Of a stretch of DNA of 62,388 nucleotides, positions 38,725 through 48,330 are shown piece by piece; within the stretch, counting starts at the first letter, position 1, and each line of letters begins with the position of its first letter. The stretch is from Gammaproteobacteria bacterium (lineage in GTDB: Bacteria > Pseudomonadota > Gammaproteobacteria > Arenicellales > UBA868). The notes beneath the pieces were generated by a model, which did not search any database, was not told the origin of the DNA, and saw only the letters and a list, made by a program, of their open reading frames with translations. The stretch lies in NCBI GenBank assembly GCA_022450155.1, contig JAKUQR010000003.1, positions 171,534 to 233,921 of the forward strand. Direction: 5' to 3'. Made by a program: the position numbers and the translations under genes.

Positions 38725-39621
38725 TTGACTACAGATCGAAAACTCTATCGCCAGGGTATTCTGCTGCTGGTTGGGTCAGCACTTTTCCTGAGCACCTCGG
38801 GGATTGCCCTTCGTTCAATTGAGCAAGCCAACGGGTGGCAGATACTGTTTTACAGATCCATTGCCCTAAGCATCACCGTTTTCCTGTTCTTGACTTACCA
38901 GAAGCGCAGAGCAGTTCTGGATGAGTTTCGAGACCTGGGTTGGAATGACGTTGTGATGGTAGTATTTTTTGGTACGGGAATGGTGGCTTATGTTTTTGCA
39001 CTGCTGTATATCACGGTTGCCAATGCCCTGTTTATTCTCAGTTCTACACCATTTGTCGCGGGAATTCTCGGCTGGATCGTGTTACGCGAGCGGGTGGCAG
39101 CACGGACCTGGTTTGCCATTGCAGCTTCTATTGTCGGACTCGTAATCATGGTTGGCAGCGGCATGGCCAGCGGCCATATCTTGGGCAACCTGATCGCCAT
39201 GTATATTCCGATTGCTTATGCTGTGATGATCGTCGCTGTCCGGCGTTCCAAACGTGAGAGCATGCTGGGTGCTGTGTGTCTTGGGGGCCTTGTCGCCGCT
39301 GGCTTGTCTGCTGTATTTATCACTGATTACGCACTGACACCCAGAGACTTCGGTATATCAATTTATCTTGGAATCTTCCAGGTGGGTGTCGGTTTTACAC
39401 TGATGGTCCTAGGGACACGATTTGTGCCTGCGGCTCAGGTCGGTCTGTTGTCTCTAGTTGAACCGGTGCTGGCACCCCTGTGGGTATGGCTGAGTGTCGG
39501 CGAGGTTCCCGCAGCCACAACACTTCTGGGAGGCGCAATCATATTCTTAGCTATAGCCTCTTACAGCACGCTGAATATACTAAAGCCACAGAATTCGGCC
39601 CACTACGAGGCCAGCGACTAG
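38725..39621 (+). CDS. EamA/DMT-family transporter
   Basis: The 298-residue protein also has ten spans in two EamA halves (LVGSALFLSTSGIALRS; GVGFTLMVLGTRFVPAAQVG). The only plausible start is TTG at 38725, which has a weak upstream GGATTGA; an internal ATG would cut the first span. It is tandem to the preceding DMT gene, probably cotranscribed, and convergent with the serine hydrolase, 18 bases away. Confidence 0.83.
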   Translation: MTTDRKLYRQGILLLVGSALFLSTSGIALRSIEQANGWQILFYRSIALSITVFLFLTYQKRRAVLDEFRDLGWNDVVMVVFFGTGMVAYVFALLYITVANALFILSSTPFVAGILGWIVLRERVAARTWFAIAASIVGLVIMVGSGMASGHILGNLIAMYIPIAYAVMIVAVRRSKRESMLGAVCLGGLVAAGLSAVFITDYALTPRDFGISIYLGIFQVGVGFTLMVLGTRFVPAAQVGLLSLVEPVLAPLWVWLSVGEVPAATTLLGGAIIFLAIASYSTLNILKPQNSAHYEASD

Positions 39622-39639
39622 ACTCTTTAAAGGTCGACT

Positions 39640-40827
39640 TTATTCAATGGCCTGGTAGGCGGCCGACTGCATATCGTTACGCATGGGCGAATTGACACCG
39701 AGGTTTTGGGTCATGACAACTCCAATAAAATCTTCTGTCCGATCGACCCAGTAGTAGGTGCCTGCAGCACCGGCCCAACCGCCCTCACCCATACTGGTTA
39801 GGTGGATCGCATCACCTGGATTGACCATGACTCGGCCCAGAAGGTTCCACCCGTATCCGGGACTCGGGAAAGGTCCTACTGCAATGGGTATCAATTCTGT
39901 TGGCAAGCGGTTGTACCAGGCAAATTCAAGCATCTTACGCGAGATCAGCCTGTGGCCGGATCGGGTCTGACCGTGTCGAGTCATCAGGGCGAACTCAAGA
40001 TAATCCTCGGCGGTGGAGAACAAGCCATGACCCCCGCGCGCTGTTGCGGAAGTCGAGTTTGAAGGATAAGCCGCTTCACAGTCTCTTCTTTTAAGCGGTG
40101 GGTTCGAAAAAGGATCATCCAGGATCTCATCGAGGGATTTTCCATGCATCGGCATCAGCCGGTTCAGGTTGTCATTTGCAACAAAAAAACCAGTCTCGTG
40201 CATGCCCAAGGGCTCAAACAGATAGCGCTGTAGCACCTGGTCGAGTGATTCATTCATGACGATTTCGATTATTCGGGCCAGTACATCAGTTGAACAGCTG
40301 TAATGCCATCGGCTGCCAGGCTCAAAGGCAATGGGCAGTGTGGACAGGATGTCGACATAGTCGGCCAGAGACCGGCTTCCGTCCTCCGCCAGATTGTGTT
40401 CCCGGTAAAGTTCACCCACCGGACAACCGGGCATAAACCCATAGGAAAGCCCTGAACGATGGGTGAATAGATGTTCCACAGTAATCGGGCCGTCAGTGGG
40501 GGCGCGGTTTCCATTTGTGCCCAGAATATCCGGTTGCTTGAATTCAGGTATGAATTTCGCGATGGGATCAAAAAGATGCAGTCGGCCTTGTTCCATCAGT
40601 ATCAGTCCCATGGCCGATACGATCGGTTTCGTCATCGAGTAAATCCGATAGATGGGCTTATCTGGTAAAGGTGTCTTGTCTTCGTAGCTGGCTTGTCCCA
40701 CCTTTCCCGAACTGAGAATTGCGCCACGTAGATAGATCAGCCATTCGATGCTGCTGAATTCAGTCGCGTCGGTGTAGTGTTGTGCGATCTGTTCTATTCT
40801 GTCGATGCGTTGGTGTGTCGTTGTCAT
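39640..40827 (-). CDS. serine hydrolase of the beta-lactamase class C family
   Basis: The 395-residue protein has the SxxK nucleophile in YSMTKPIVSAMG (near 64), the second-box Tyr in WHYSCSTDVLARII (YSC, where beta-lactamases have YxN) and a C-terminal GGWAGAAGTYYW segment. No signal peptide is seen. It is therefore more likely an esterase of the EstB/LpqK type than a periplasmic beta-lactamase. It lies 30 bases downstream of the SDR gene on the same strand, perhaps in one transcript. Confidence 0.85.
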   Translation of the reverse strand: MTTTHQRIDRIEQIAQHYTDATEFSSIEWLIYLRGAILSSGKVGQASYEDKTPLPDKPIYRIYSMTKPIVSAMGLILMEQGRLHLFDPIAKFIPEFKQPDILGTNGNRAPTDGPITVEHLFTHRSGLSYGFMPGCPVGELYREHNLAEDGSRSLADYVDILSTLPIAFEPGSRWHYSCSTDVLARIIEIVMNESLDQVLQRYLFEPLGMHETGFFVANDNLNRLMPMHGKSLDEILDDPFSNPPLKRRDCEAAYPSNSTSATARGGHGLFSTAEDYLEFALMTRHGQTRSGHRLISRKMLEFAWYNRLPTELIPIAVGPFPSPGYGWNLLGRVMVNPGDAIHLTSMGEGGWAGAAGTYYWVDRTEDFIGVVMTQNLGVNSPMRNDMQSAAYQAIE

Positions 40828-40857
40828 GAGCAGGAGCTGGGTGATTTCGGGTAGGGA

Positions 40858-41607
40858 CTATGGTTTGGCCAGGCAGCCACCGTCAACAACGAGTTCCGAC
40901 CCGGTGATAAAAGAAGCCTCGTCAGATAAAAGGAAAAGACAAGCGTTAGCGATATCCTGCGTCTGACCGACACGCCCCAAAGGTACATGTTGCTCGACCG
41001 CGTTGAATGCTATCGGGTCTTTTTTCCAGCGCGCCTGCATGGGCGAGAGTACCGGGCCAGGCAGAATAGTGTTTGACCGTATTCCATTTTTAGCGAACTG
41101 GATTGCAAGCGATTTAGACAGGCGAATCACCCCTGCCTTCGAGACCCCATAGGCATCCTGAGGTTGTGCATCGCCCCGCAGTGCGTCAATGGATGCGATA
41201 TGAACCAGGGCACCACCACCGGATTCACGTATGGCTGGAACTGCATAACGGCTGGTCAGGGCGAACGATTTCAGGTTGATGTCTATCACCCGATCCCAGG
41301 TGTCGATGTCAATATCGACAACAGACTTGTCCTGTCCGAACCACAGAACACCGGTTGCATTGACCAGATAGTCCAGTCGCCCAAACTCAGACACAGTTTG
41401 GCGGGTGAAGTCTTCCACGAATGTCTCATCCGTAACATCACCCTGAAAATACCGTACTCGACCGATACCTTTGCTCAATGAATCCGGCTGTGGTTTAAGA
41501 TCCACCAGGGAGACATTGACTTCTCGGTCCAGCAGGTCGGTTGCAATATTCAGGCCGATGCCCCCGCCTGCGCCACAGACAATTGCGCTTTTCCCTTTAA
41601 ATGGCAT
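40858..41607 (-). CDS. SDR-family oxidoreductase
   Basis: The 249-residue classical short-chain dehydrogenase has the cofactor loop CGAGGGIGLNIA, the NAG-equivalent NATG, the catalytic Ser in VHIASIDALRG and YGVSK (Tyr 154, Lys 158 region). A PG motif follows (NTILPGPVLSPM). NAD preference is suggested by the acidic residue after strand two (SLVDLKPQP). Substrate is unknown. It is upstream of the serine hydrolase. Confidence 0.88.
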   Translation of the reverse strand: MPFKGKSAIVCGAGGGIGLNIATDLLDREVNVSLVDLKPQPDSLSKGIGRVRYFQGDVTDETFVEDFTRQTVSEFGRLDYLVNATGVLWFGQDKSVVDIDIDTWDRVIDINLKSFALTSRYAVPAIRESGGGALVHIASIDALRGDAQPQDAYGVSKAGVIRLSKSLAIQFAKNGIRSNTILPGPVLSPMQARWKKDPIAFNAVEQHVPLGRVGQTQDIANACLFLLSDEASFITGSELVVDGGCLAKP

Positions 41608-41788
41608 GTGTCGTCAAACGGGCCCGGTTCAGCGGCAATGGTTTTACAGACCTGGAGTCAGCCGCACTACATTGGCCATTTATTATATGATGCCTACCTT
41701 CGATAGGTGTTGCGTGGGCATAGTACAGACGGGTTGAAGATGGATTGCCGCAGTCGCTCGATGGAATTCTGTATGAGGAAATAGTCAC

Positions 41789-41974
41789 GTGAAAGAATTT
41801 TTTGGGTCGACGGGGTTTCTTTTTGTTGTGGTGGGTGCCGTTGTTCTCATATTACTCAACGAGTTGCGGAAAACGCGCAGTACCGGTCAGAAGGGCATGA
41901 TGTATGCCTTGCTGATGACATTGGCCGCGGTTGTCGTCGCCACGGCAGTGGTGCTGTATTCATTCGAGATTTGA
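41789..41974 (+). CDS. small two-span membrane protein, 61 aa
   Basis: The GTG start at 41789 follows GAGGA by ten bases. The protein has two hydrophobic segments (FLFVVVGAVVLILL and ALLMTLAAVVVATAVVLY) separated by a basic loop RKTRSTGQKG. One base separates its stop from the methyltransferase ATG, so the two are translationally coupled. No family is recognised. Confidence 0.65.
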   Translation: MKEFFGSTGFLFVVVGAVVLILLNELRKTRSTGQKGMMYALLMTLAAVVVATAVVLYSFEI

Positions 41975-41975
41975 G

Positions 41976-42680
41976 ATGGAAACACTCGCTAAAGTGAGGG
42001 AGGGTTATGATCTCTGGGCGACTGTTTACGATGATGACCAGAACCCGCTTCAGGCGCTGGAAGGTCCGTTGGTGCAGCAGGCCTGCGGCAATGTCCAAGG
42101 ACATCGGGTTCTGGATATGGGATGTGGCACAGGGCGCCATGCGCTATGGCTGGCGCAAGCGGGTGCCGACGTGACCGGGATCGATTTTTCGGAGGCTATG
42201 CTTGCAAAAGCACGTGAGAAAACAGCGAGCTATTCGATTGATCTGATCGTGCATGATCTTCACCAGCGCCTGCCGTTTCAGGCGGGTGAGTTTGATCTGG
42301 TGGTCAGCGGACTGGTGCTAGAGCACATTGCCAATCTTACCTATTTTTTTTCCGAGATTGCCCGCGTGCTGGACAATCCAGGGCGGGCTGTTGTTTCCGC
42401 GATGCACCCGGCTATGTTTCTTCGGGATTCGCAGGCGCAGTTCACGGACCCGAAATCAGGCAAAAAAATTCGACCGGGTAGTCTGCCCCATCAGCTTTCT
42501 GATCTGGTGATGGGTGCAGGTTCGGCATCGCTCGAGCTGGCACATTTTTCAGAGCACTCGGCAGATGCGCAACTAACAGCGGATTTTCCGCGTTCAGAAA
42601 AATATGCTGGCTGGCCGATGCTGGTCTTGTTTCAATTTCGGGCTGTGGCTGCCCTGCAGGCTCAGGCGGGGGATTCTTGA
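41976..42680 (+). CDS. class I SAM-dependent methyltransferase
   Basis: The 234-residue protein opens METLAKVREGYDLWATVYDD and has the SAM motif LDMGCGTGRHALWLA near residue 47. Motif II is GIDFSEAMLAKA, followed by the post-I acidic segment and LVVSGLVLEHIANL. The pattern is like UbiE/BioC-type small-molecule methyltransferases. The substrate is unknown. It directly follows the small membrane protein gene and is convergent with the EthD-like gene two bases away. Confidence 0.87.
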   Translation: METLAKVREGYDLWATVYDDDQNPLQALEGPLVQQACGNVQGHRVLDMGCGTGRHALWLAQAGADVTGIDFSEAMLAKAREKTASYSIDLIVHDLHQRLPFQAGEFDLVVSGLVLEHIANLTYFFSEIARVLDNPGRAVVSAMHPAMFLRDSQAQFTDPKSGKKIRPGSLPHQLSDLVMGAGSASLELAHFSEHSADAQLTADFPRSEKYAGWPMLVLFQFRAVAALQAQAGDS

Positions 42681-42682
42681 AT

Positions 42683-43369
42683 TCAACCAGCCCTTGTCCC
42701 CAACTCCTCGTCCCGTAGTTCACACATAAACCGGTAAGTACCAAGCTCTAGATCTGGAAAGGCGGGCTGCTGCAGTTGCCCTCTGATGTGCTCGGCTGTA
42801 GAACCATTCAATGCATGAGCAACCACGCACCATTCGATACGGGAATCACGACCGCGTATCTGTTCTTCGTGCCTGGGGTTGTCGTCTACAGGGTCTGAGT
42901 CGGGTGACAAGCGAACCCACACTTCGGAGCGCAGACATCCGGAAGTGCCATTCAGATGTTCAGCGATAGTTTTGAGGTTATCTTCATTTGCTGGCGTGTC
43001 TGAACGGGCTGTGATGACGTGACTGCCTTGCATTTCACCCACCCGGTGTATGCAGCTGCAGACCGTGCGGGATACGTTGATAAAAACACCCTGCATCACT
43101 TCGCGGGTCAGTATGGATGGGTTATCCAGCTGGTACAGGTAGGCCGCTGAAAACAACACCTCAGCCGATGTGGTCTCATAGTAGGTGAAGTATTTGGGGG
43201 CTCCGTCGACGGATTCATGACGACGGCCGAGCTTGAAGCCTGGGATACTCACACGATCATGAAGGTGCTCACCCTGATACCACTTTTCATACAAGAATTC
43301 TTCGCCGGTCTTACAGTCGTTCCAGAGTGCAAGAATACCTGTGGGGCTTTCTGTGCTCGTATCTCCCAT
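42683..43369 (-). CDS. EthD/dimeric alpha-beta-barrel-like hypothetical protein
   Basis: The 228-residue protein has two related halves of ferredoxin-like fold. The first opens GILALWNDCKTGEEF and has YEKWYQGEHLHDRVSIPGFK near residue 28, with an HLHDRV histidine pair like EthD-type proteins. I use the internal ATG at 43369 because that is where similarity to this fold begins; a GTG at 43447 adds 26 residues without a ribosome-binding site. It is followed on the same strand by nothing close, and lies 104 bases downstream of the enolase-superfamily gene. A role in the same catabolic pathway is possible. Confidence 0.55.
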   Translation of the reverse strand: MGDTSTESPTGILALWNDCKTGEEFLYEKWYQGEHLHDRVSIPGFKLGRRHESVDGAPKYFTYYETTSAEVLFSAAYLYQLDNPSILTREVMQGVFINVSRTVCSCIHRVGEMQGSHVITARSDTPANEDNLKTIAEHLNGTSGCLRSEVWVRLSPDSDPVDDNPRHEEQIRGRDSRIEWCVVAHALNGSTAEHIRGQLQQPAFPDLELGTYRFMCELRDEELGTRAG

Positions 43370-43473
43370 GATTGGGTTGTCTCTTGATGGTGAAACTGAA
43401 TAAATTGTGAATGGTGTGTAGTCAGGTTTAGCAACCTTGGTCAGCACTTAGGGTTGATCGGTGCGAATCGTAT

Positions 43474-44706
43474 TTAGAGTTCTGTGATTTTTTTCTGGTT
43501 GTTTGAGTCCAGTGGGATATTGCACATTTCCAGATGCAGCCGACCGCCACCGCTATAGGGGTGGTTTAAGATCGTCTCCACATCGAGCTCTATGCCCAGC
43601 CCCGGCTCTGTCGGCGCTAGCATATAGCCCTTGTCCCAGGTTAGTGATCGGGTCAGCAGTTTTTCATGGAATTCAGTTTGAATCGTTTCAAGAATTAGGA
43701 AGCTGGGACTGCTGAATGCCACGTGCGCAGCGGCGGCATGGGCGATCGGACCACAATAAATGTGTGGTGCGACCTGGGCATTGAATAATTCGCTCAGGAC
43801 AAAAATCTTCTTGGTCTCCCAGATACCACCGCTTCGGCCGATATCCGGCTGCAGGATAGACACACCGGCTTTTAAACATTCGTGAAACTCCTGTTTTGTC
43901 GTTAGCCGCTCGCCGGTGGCGACCGGGATGGTGGTGGCACTCGCCACTTTACCGATGGCTTGGATTTGGTCAGGAGGGCAAGGCTCTTCAAACCACAACG
44001 GGTCATAAGGTTCTAAACGCTTGGCCAGGCGGATTGCTGACGAGGTGGTCATCTGTCCGTGTGTGCCGAACAGGATGTCAGCGCGGTCACCAACGGCTTC
44101 TCGAATTCGCTTTACGCTGTATTCCGCCCGGGCAAGTTCGTGCAGCGAGAGTTCTCTGCCGCCTTGAAAGCTGTATGGCCCGGCGGGGTCTTGTTTGATT
44201 GCGGTATAGCCCATCTCGATATAGTCGAGTGCACGTTCCGCTGCGGCATCGCCGTCGTGATAAACATCATCGGTGTTGTTTTTAGAGTCGCCCTCGTCTC
44301 CAGGGTCTTTAGGGTACAGGTAGGTATAGGTTCGAAGGCGATCGTGAAACTGTCCGCCGATGAGGTTGTAGACCGGTTGATTCAGCGCCTTACCCAGAAT
44401 ATCCCACACAGCGATTTCCATGCCGCTGAAAACCCCCATCATGGAAACATCCGGTCGTTGTGTGAAGCCGGCGGAATAGACGCGCCGAAAGAGCATTTCC
44501 ACGTTAAACGGGCTTTCCCCGGCGATATAGCGCTCGAACGTATCTTCCACCATCTGACAGGCAATATCTCCGGATACCGGTATGCCGTAACATTCACCGA
44601 TGCCCTGGATGCCGTTATCGGTGGTGAGTCTGACGATGACCCAGAATGTGCCGCCGATGCCGGTCGGTGGTACCGTGGCCCACGTTTCAATCTGTTGGAG
44701 TTTCAT
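43474..44706 (-). CDS. enolase-superfamily (mandelate racemase type) sugar-acid dehydratase-like enzyme
   Basis: The 410-residue protein has the capping domain and the barrel with WFEEPCPP (metal Glu), VATGERLTTK (metal Glu) and APHIYCGP (catalytic His). The Lys of strand two is in YTAIKQDPAG. The usual first metal Asp of the DxNG segment is replaced by FGTHGQ; I recall that motif from a sugar-acid subgroup but cannot name its substrate. The enzyme probably dehydrates an acid sugar. It is adjacent to PhyH and EthD-like genes. Confidence 0.8.
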   Translation of the reverse strand: MKLQQIETWATVPPTGIGGTFWVIVRLTTDNGIQGIGECYGIPVSGDIACQMVEDTFERYIAGESPFNVEMLFRRVYSAGFTQRPDVSMMGVFSGMEIAVWDILGKALNQPVYNLIGGQFHDRLRTYTYLYPKDPGDEGDSKNNTDDVYHDGDAAAERALDYIEMGYTAIKQDPAGPYSFQGGRELSLHELARAEYSVKRIREAVGDRADILFGTHGQMTTSSAIRLAKRLEPYDPLWFEEPCPPDQIQAIGKVASATTIPVATGERLTTKQEFHECLKAGVSILQPDIGRSGGIWETKKIFVLSELFNAQVAPHIYCGPIAHAAAAHVAFSSPSFLILETIQTEFHEKLLTRSLTWDKGYMLAPTEPGLGIELDVETILNHPYSGGGRLHLEMCNIPLDSNNQKKITEL

Positions 44707-44929
44707 GGATAATTTTGGCCGATTAATCTACGGGTGGTGAATGTTGATGGTTGTTACACAAAAACGCTTGCAAGACGAGAATAGAAGGCCTCCTCGGTTC
44801 TATGAATCTGTAAAGATCTCATCACATTATATTTAATTCACTCAGCTTGGGTTTTGAATTCACCGTAAACCCAAAATAGTCGAGAACAGTTTGGATGACC
44901 TTATCGGGTGATTTAAACAAGGTGCAAAT

Positions 44930-45781
44930 ATGACGATGCTCTCTCCCACGCAGTATGCGCAATATCAGCGTGAAGGTGTGGTCTTTCCCCTTAGGGTCTT
45001 GGACGCAGAGAAAGCTGGAATACTGGCAGGCCACTGTGACGTGTTGCAATCTCGAATGGGTCATTGGGTGGCTAGTCCACAGATATCTAAATCCAATCTG
45101 GTCAGTTGCGCGATGGCGGATGTCATTCGAAATGAGACACTCCTCGATGCAGTGGAGTCAATTATCGGGCCTGATATCCTCTGCTGGGCAGCAACGTTGT
45201 TTGCAAAACCCCCTAATTCCGGTGGCTACGTCGGCTGGCACCAAGACAGGACTTACTGGGGTCTTTCGCCTGAAGAACAGGTTGTCACTGCCTGGCTGGC
45301 GCTGACCGACGCGCACTATGACAACGGCTGTATGAGTGTGCTTAGAGGGAGTCACTTGCAAGGCAATCGTGACCATGAGATTGTTCCAGGCACTGAAAAT
45401 ATCCTCTTTTCAGGCCAGGAAGTAATTATCAAACCACATGAAAAAGGTCAACTCGTGCACGTCGAACTTGACCCCGGAGAGGCTTCGATTCATCACTCAA
45501 AAGCCCTCCATGGTTCAAATCCCAATACTTCAGACCGGCCGCGTATGGGTTTATCAATACAGTACATCAGTGCCAATGTGGTACAGCGCAATAACGGTGG
45601 CGTCGATTCAGCATCTGCGGTTCGGGGCAACACGGCGCACAGCAAACTCGAACTCGAACCTTCGCCGGAGAAGGATTTCGATACCCAAGGCATCAAGAAC
45701 TGGAAGCGGTTTATTGCTAATCCGAGTGGTTTGGGCGCTACCGCTGATGCGATTCAGATTGAAGCATCTGGCCTTGAATGA
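44930..45781 (+). CDS. phytanoyl-CoA dioxygenase (PhyH) family protein
   Basis: PhyH-family Fe(II)/2-oxoglutarate enzymes hydroxylate, and some halogenate, small molecules. The 283-residue protein has the metal HxD in GWHQDRTYWG (so it is a hydroxylase, not a halogenase, which lacks the Asp). The distal His is in HHSKALHGS and the 2-oxoglutarate Arg in RPRMGLS. It is convergent with a second PhyH gene 38 bases away. The two proteins are only distantly similar, so they are not a recent duplicate. Confidence 0.88.
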   Translation: MTMLSPTQYAQYQREGVVFPLRVLDAEKAGILAGHCDVLQSRMGHWVASPQISKSNLVSCAMADVIRNETLLDAVESIIGPDILCWAATLFAKPPNSGGYVGWHQDRTYWGLSPEEQVVTAWLALTDAHYDNGCMSVLRGSHLQGNRDHEIVPGTENILFSGQEVIIKPHEKGQLVHVELDPGEASIHHSKALHGSNPNTSDRPRMGLSIQYISANVVQRNNGGVDSASAVRGNTAHSKLELEPSPEKDFDTQGIKNWKRFIANPSGLGATADAIQIEASGLE

Positions 45782-45819
45782 GCAGAAAACACTATGCTTA
45801 AGCAAAGCGATTGCAAGCT

Positions 45820-46668
45820 CTAGCGTTGCATGGATTCCTGATTGTCGTAGATCGAGTCGGTGCCGGGTTCCTGTGGTAAATGGATCCGGAACGGTAACGC
45901 CGCCATGCGGCCTTCACGCACCGGCGCACCACGCAGTATTCGCGAATCGTATTCCTGCAGATCATAGCTTGAAAAAATGGGGAAGGCGTCGACTGCTGTA
46001 TAGCTGAACAGCAGCAGTGGTCGGAGGGTGTTTGTGCTGCTGTTGCCCGAGGCGTGTAGGGTGCGGACATGATGAATCGTCAGTGAGCCGGCCGGTGCTA
46101 TTAGCGGTACAGCCTTGTCTGCCAGGTCGCCGATGGCATCAGTATTGACACCACCGGTAAAAATACCATTGTGGTGATGATCGAACACCGGGCCTTTGTG
46201 GCTCCCTGGAATCACCATTAGTGGGCCGCACTCGGGTGTACAGTCTTCGATCAGAACACCCACGGCGAGGATATCGTCGTTGGTGTGGGGATAAAACGCC
46301 CAGTCCTGGTGCCAGTTGATCTCAGCATTCGTCCCGGGGTGCTTGAAGTTCAGTTTCGAGTGATCGAACCGAACCGTACCCCCCAGCAGCTCGCATACGG
46401 GATCCACAATCGTGCTGCATTCTGCGATCTGTTTGAATAGCGGATCCCGGATGTGGGGATCTTTGAGTCGTCTGACACGAGGATTGTCTGCTGAGTGCGA
46501 CTGATCGAGGTCATAAATGCGGTTACTGGTTTGTACCGCACGCGATGCCTCGATGAAACGATCCACTGTATCACGCAGACTCGTGAGTACACTGCTGGGA
46601 ATGGCCTGTTCGAGTAGCAGGTAACCGTTGTCTTGGTAAAAACTAATCTGATCGGCGGTTAATGCCAT
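45820..46668 (-). CDS. phytanoyl-CoA dioxygenase (PhyH) family protein
   Basis: The 282-residue protein has the iron HxD in NWHQDWAFYPHT (near 118), a distal His in TIHHVRTLHASG and the Arg in RPLLLFSY. The N-terminal DNGYLLLEQAI is standard for the family. It stands between the first PhyH gene and znuA. Substrate is unknown. Its proximity to the enolase, SDR and hydrolase genes suggests a catabolic cluster for an organic acid or osmolyte. Confidence 0.88.
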   Translation of the reverse strand: MALTADQISFYQDNGYLLLEQAIPSSVLTSLRDTVDRFIEASRAVQTSNRIYDLDQSHSADNPRVRRLKDPHIRDPLFKQIAECSTIVDPVCELLGGTVRFDHSKLNFKHPGTNAEINWHQDWAFYPHTNDDILAVGVLIEDCTPECGPLMVIPGSHKGPVFDHHHNGIFTGGVNTDAIGDLADKAVPLIAPAGSLTIHHVRTLHASGNSSTNTLRPLLLFSYTAVDAFPIFSSYDLQEYDSRILRGAPVREGRMAALPFRIHLPQEPGTDSIYDNQESMQR

Positions 46669-46803
46669 GTTCGACCTGTATGGCGGTTTAAGTGAATGTA
46701 ATTCTACAAACTTTAGATCCGTGGGTCATAGGGAGTTGCTGTTCTGATTTTGTTGGTTGATCAGCCATTGTCAGAATCAGATGTCGAATCCTAGCCTCGG
46801 TTA

Positions 46804-47763
46804 TCACAAGCAGCTCGCCATGGTTTGGGCAATGTCGCGCAAAAGGTTTAGGTATAAATCAGCACCCAGGGTGAGCCGGGCGCCGAGCGGGTCAATCACG
46901 CGGGTTCTGGCTTTGGTCCCATCGACGACGGTCGCGACGAGTTCTGGATTGAACTGGGGTTCAGAAAACACACACGTGATGTCCAGTTCTTCGACTGTTT
47001 GATGAATCTCTGCGATACGTGCTGGACTCGGGTCTGAGACATCCCCCATAGAAATCGAACCGGCTGCCAAGACATCAAATCGCTTCTCAAAATATTGATA
47101 GGCATCATGGTAGACAATGAAATCCGTACCGCGAAATGCCGCCAGTGTTGCTTCTATTTCAGAGATGACAGCGTCGATATCTGTCTTGCCTTGAGTGACA
47201 TTGTCGAAGTAGATTTCGGAATTTTGGGGATCTATCTTCGACAACTCTGTCGCGATGACATCGAGCCAGGTTTTGCCGTTATCGGGATCAAGCCAACCAT
47301 GGGGATCAACGTTCGCAGTGGGGTCGCTGTTTTGAGCTGTTGTATGTCCCTCTTCGTCACGTTTGGGCTCGTGATTGTGTGCTTCGAAGGTTGTACCTTC
47401 ACGGTAGGGTCGTACTGTGGAGCCTTTAGTATCCATCAGTTCGATAACTTTGGCGTCTGCAGACAACGTTTTTAGAGCACCTTCGAGCCAGGGTGTTAGC
47501 CTGCTGTTCATCCAGAAGACGAGATCGGCTGCTTCCAGCGATGCCGCATTGGAAGGACGCAGCGAATAGGCATGTGGTGATGCCCCCCGGTTGACAATCA
47601 GATCGGGCATGCCAATTCCCGCCATCACCCGGGTGACTAGCGAATGTGTTGCTGGAATGTCAGTTGTCACCTGCGGTACATCAGCCGACACCATACCGGA
47701 TAGCCACAATCCACAAATAGCAGTGCCCAGGATGGTTTTGATGATTAGACGCAGGGTGATCAT
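46804..47763 (-). CDS. znuA: zinc ABC transporter substrate-binding protein
   Basis: ZnuA captures periplasmic zinc for ZnuBC. The 319-residue protein has a signal peptide (MITLRLIIKTILGTAICGLW, cleaved near VSADVPQ). The ligand His residues are in TDIPATHSLV, ASPHAYSLRPS, DPHGWLDP and VYHDAYQYF. A short His-rich acidic loop (EAHNHEPKRDEEGHT) is typical of ZnuA. The start at 47763 is chosen because a longer frame would overlap the Zur box. It is divergent from zur-znuCB. Confidence 0.92.
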   Translation of the reverse strand: MITLRLIIKTILGTAICGLWLSGMVSADVPQVTTDIPATHSLVTRVMAGIGMPDLIVNRGASPHAYSLRPSNAASLEAADLVFWMNSRLTPWLEGALKTLSADAKVIELMDTKGSTVRPYREGTTFEAHNHEPKRDEEGHTTAQNSDPTANVDPHGWLDPDNGKTWLDVIATELSKIDPQNSEIYFDNVTQGKTDIDAVISEIEATLAAFRGTDFIVYHDAYQYFEKRFDVLAAGSISMGDVSDPSPARIAEIHQTVEELDITCVFSEPQFNPELVATVVDGTKARTRVIDPLGARLTLGADLYLNLLRDIAQTMASCL

Positions 47764-47773
47764 GATTAAACGT

Positions 47774-47790
47774 ATGTTATGATATAACAT
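47774..47790. promoter_or_regulatory. Zur box in the znuA/zur divergent promoter
   Basis: ATGTTAT-GAT-ATAACAT is a perfect 7-bp inverted repeat in the 84 bases between znuA and zur. It matches the known gammaproteobacterial Zur operator pattern (TGTTATA/TATAACA). An extra ATAACATAAG follows. Zinc-loaded Zur would repress both znuA and its own zur-znuCB operon. Confidence 0.88.
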
Positions 47791-47847
47791 AACATAAGCT
47801 AATATAGATGATCCACCCGGATGTTCCTTGCTGGAAAAGGAGAGCAC

Positions 47848-48330
47848 ATGGATGCAATTGGTTTCGGGCAGCACAACCATGCTGAGTGCATTAGGCAGGG
47901 CTTGGATTCAGTCGATGCTCAGTGCAAAGCGGCGGGATTGCAGTTCACACCGGTACGCCGGCGCGTATTGGAAATGCTTTTGGCAGAACACCGTGCCCAT
48001 GGTGCTTATGAAATTCTGGACAATCTTCGCGCCGAGGGTCTGGGCTCACAGCCACCAGTATCCTATAGGGCGCTGGAATTTTTAGTCAAAAATGGTTTTG
48101 CGCACAAGATCGAGCGGCTCAATGCCTTTATCGCCTGTGCTCACTTGGCGGAAAATCATGCGCCGGTCTTTTTGATTTGTCGTGCCTGCGATTCGGTTGC
48201 AGAAACCCACACCGATCTCACCCGGGGTGTGTTAGGTCGTGCTGCAAAAACAGCTGGCTTTCGGATTGAACGAACCGGGGTCGAGATTGAGGGCATCTGT
48301 ACCGCCTGCCACGACGGGGGTGCGGCATGA
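47848..48330 (+). CDS. zur: zinc uptake regulator Zur (Fur family)
   Basis: The 160-residue protein has a winged-helix N-terminal half (FTPVRRRVLEMLLAEHRAHGAYEIL) and a dimerisation half with two CxxC motifs, ICRAC and ICTAC, for structural zinc. The ATG at 47848 follows AAGGAGAG. Its last codon overlaps the znuC ATG (ATGA). Family, context and the nearby operator all point to zinc, not iron. Confidence 0.92.
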   Translation: MDAIGFGQHNHAECIRQGLDSVDAQCKAAGLQFTPVRRRVLEMLLAEHRAHGAYEILDNLRAEGLGSQPPVSYRALEFLVKNGFAHKIERLNAFIACAHLAENHAPVFLICRACDSVAETHTDLTRGVLGRAAKTAGFRIERTGVEIEGICTACHDGGAA

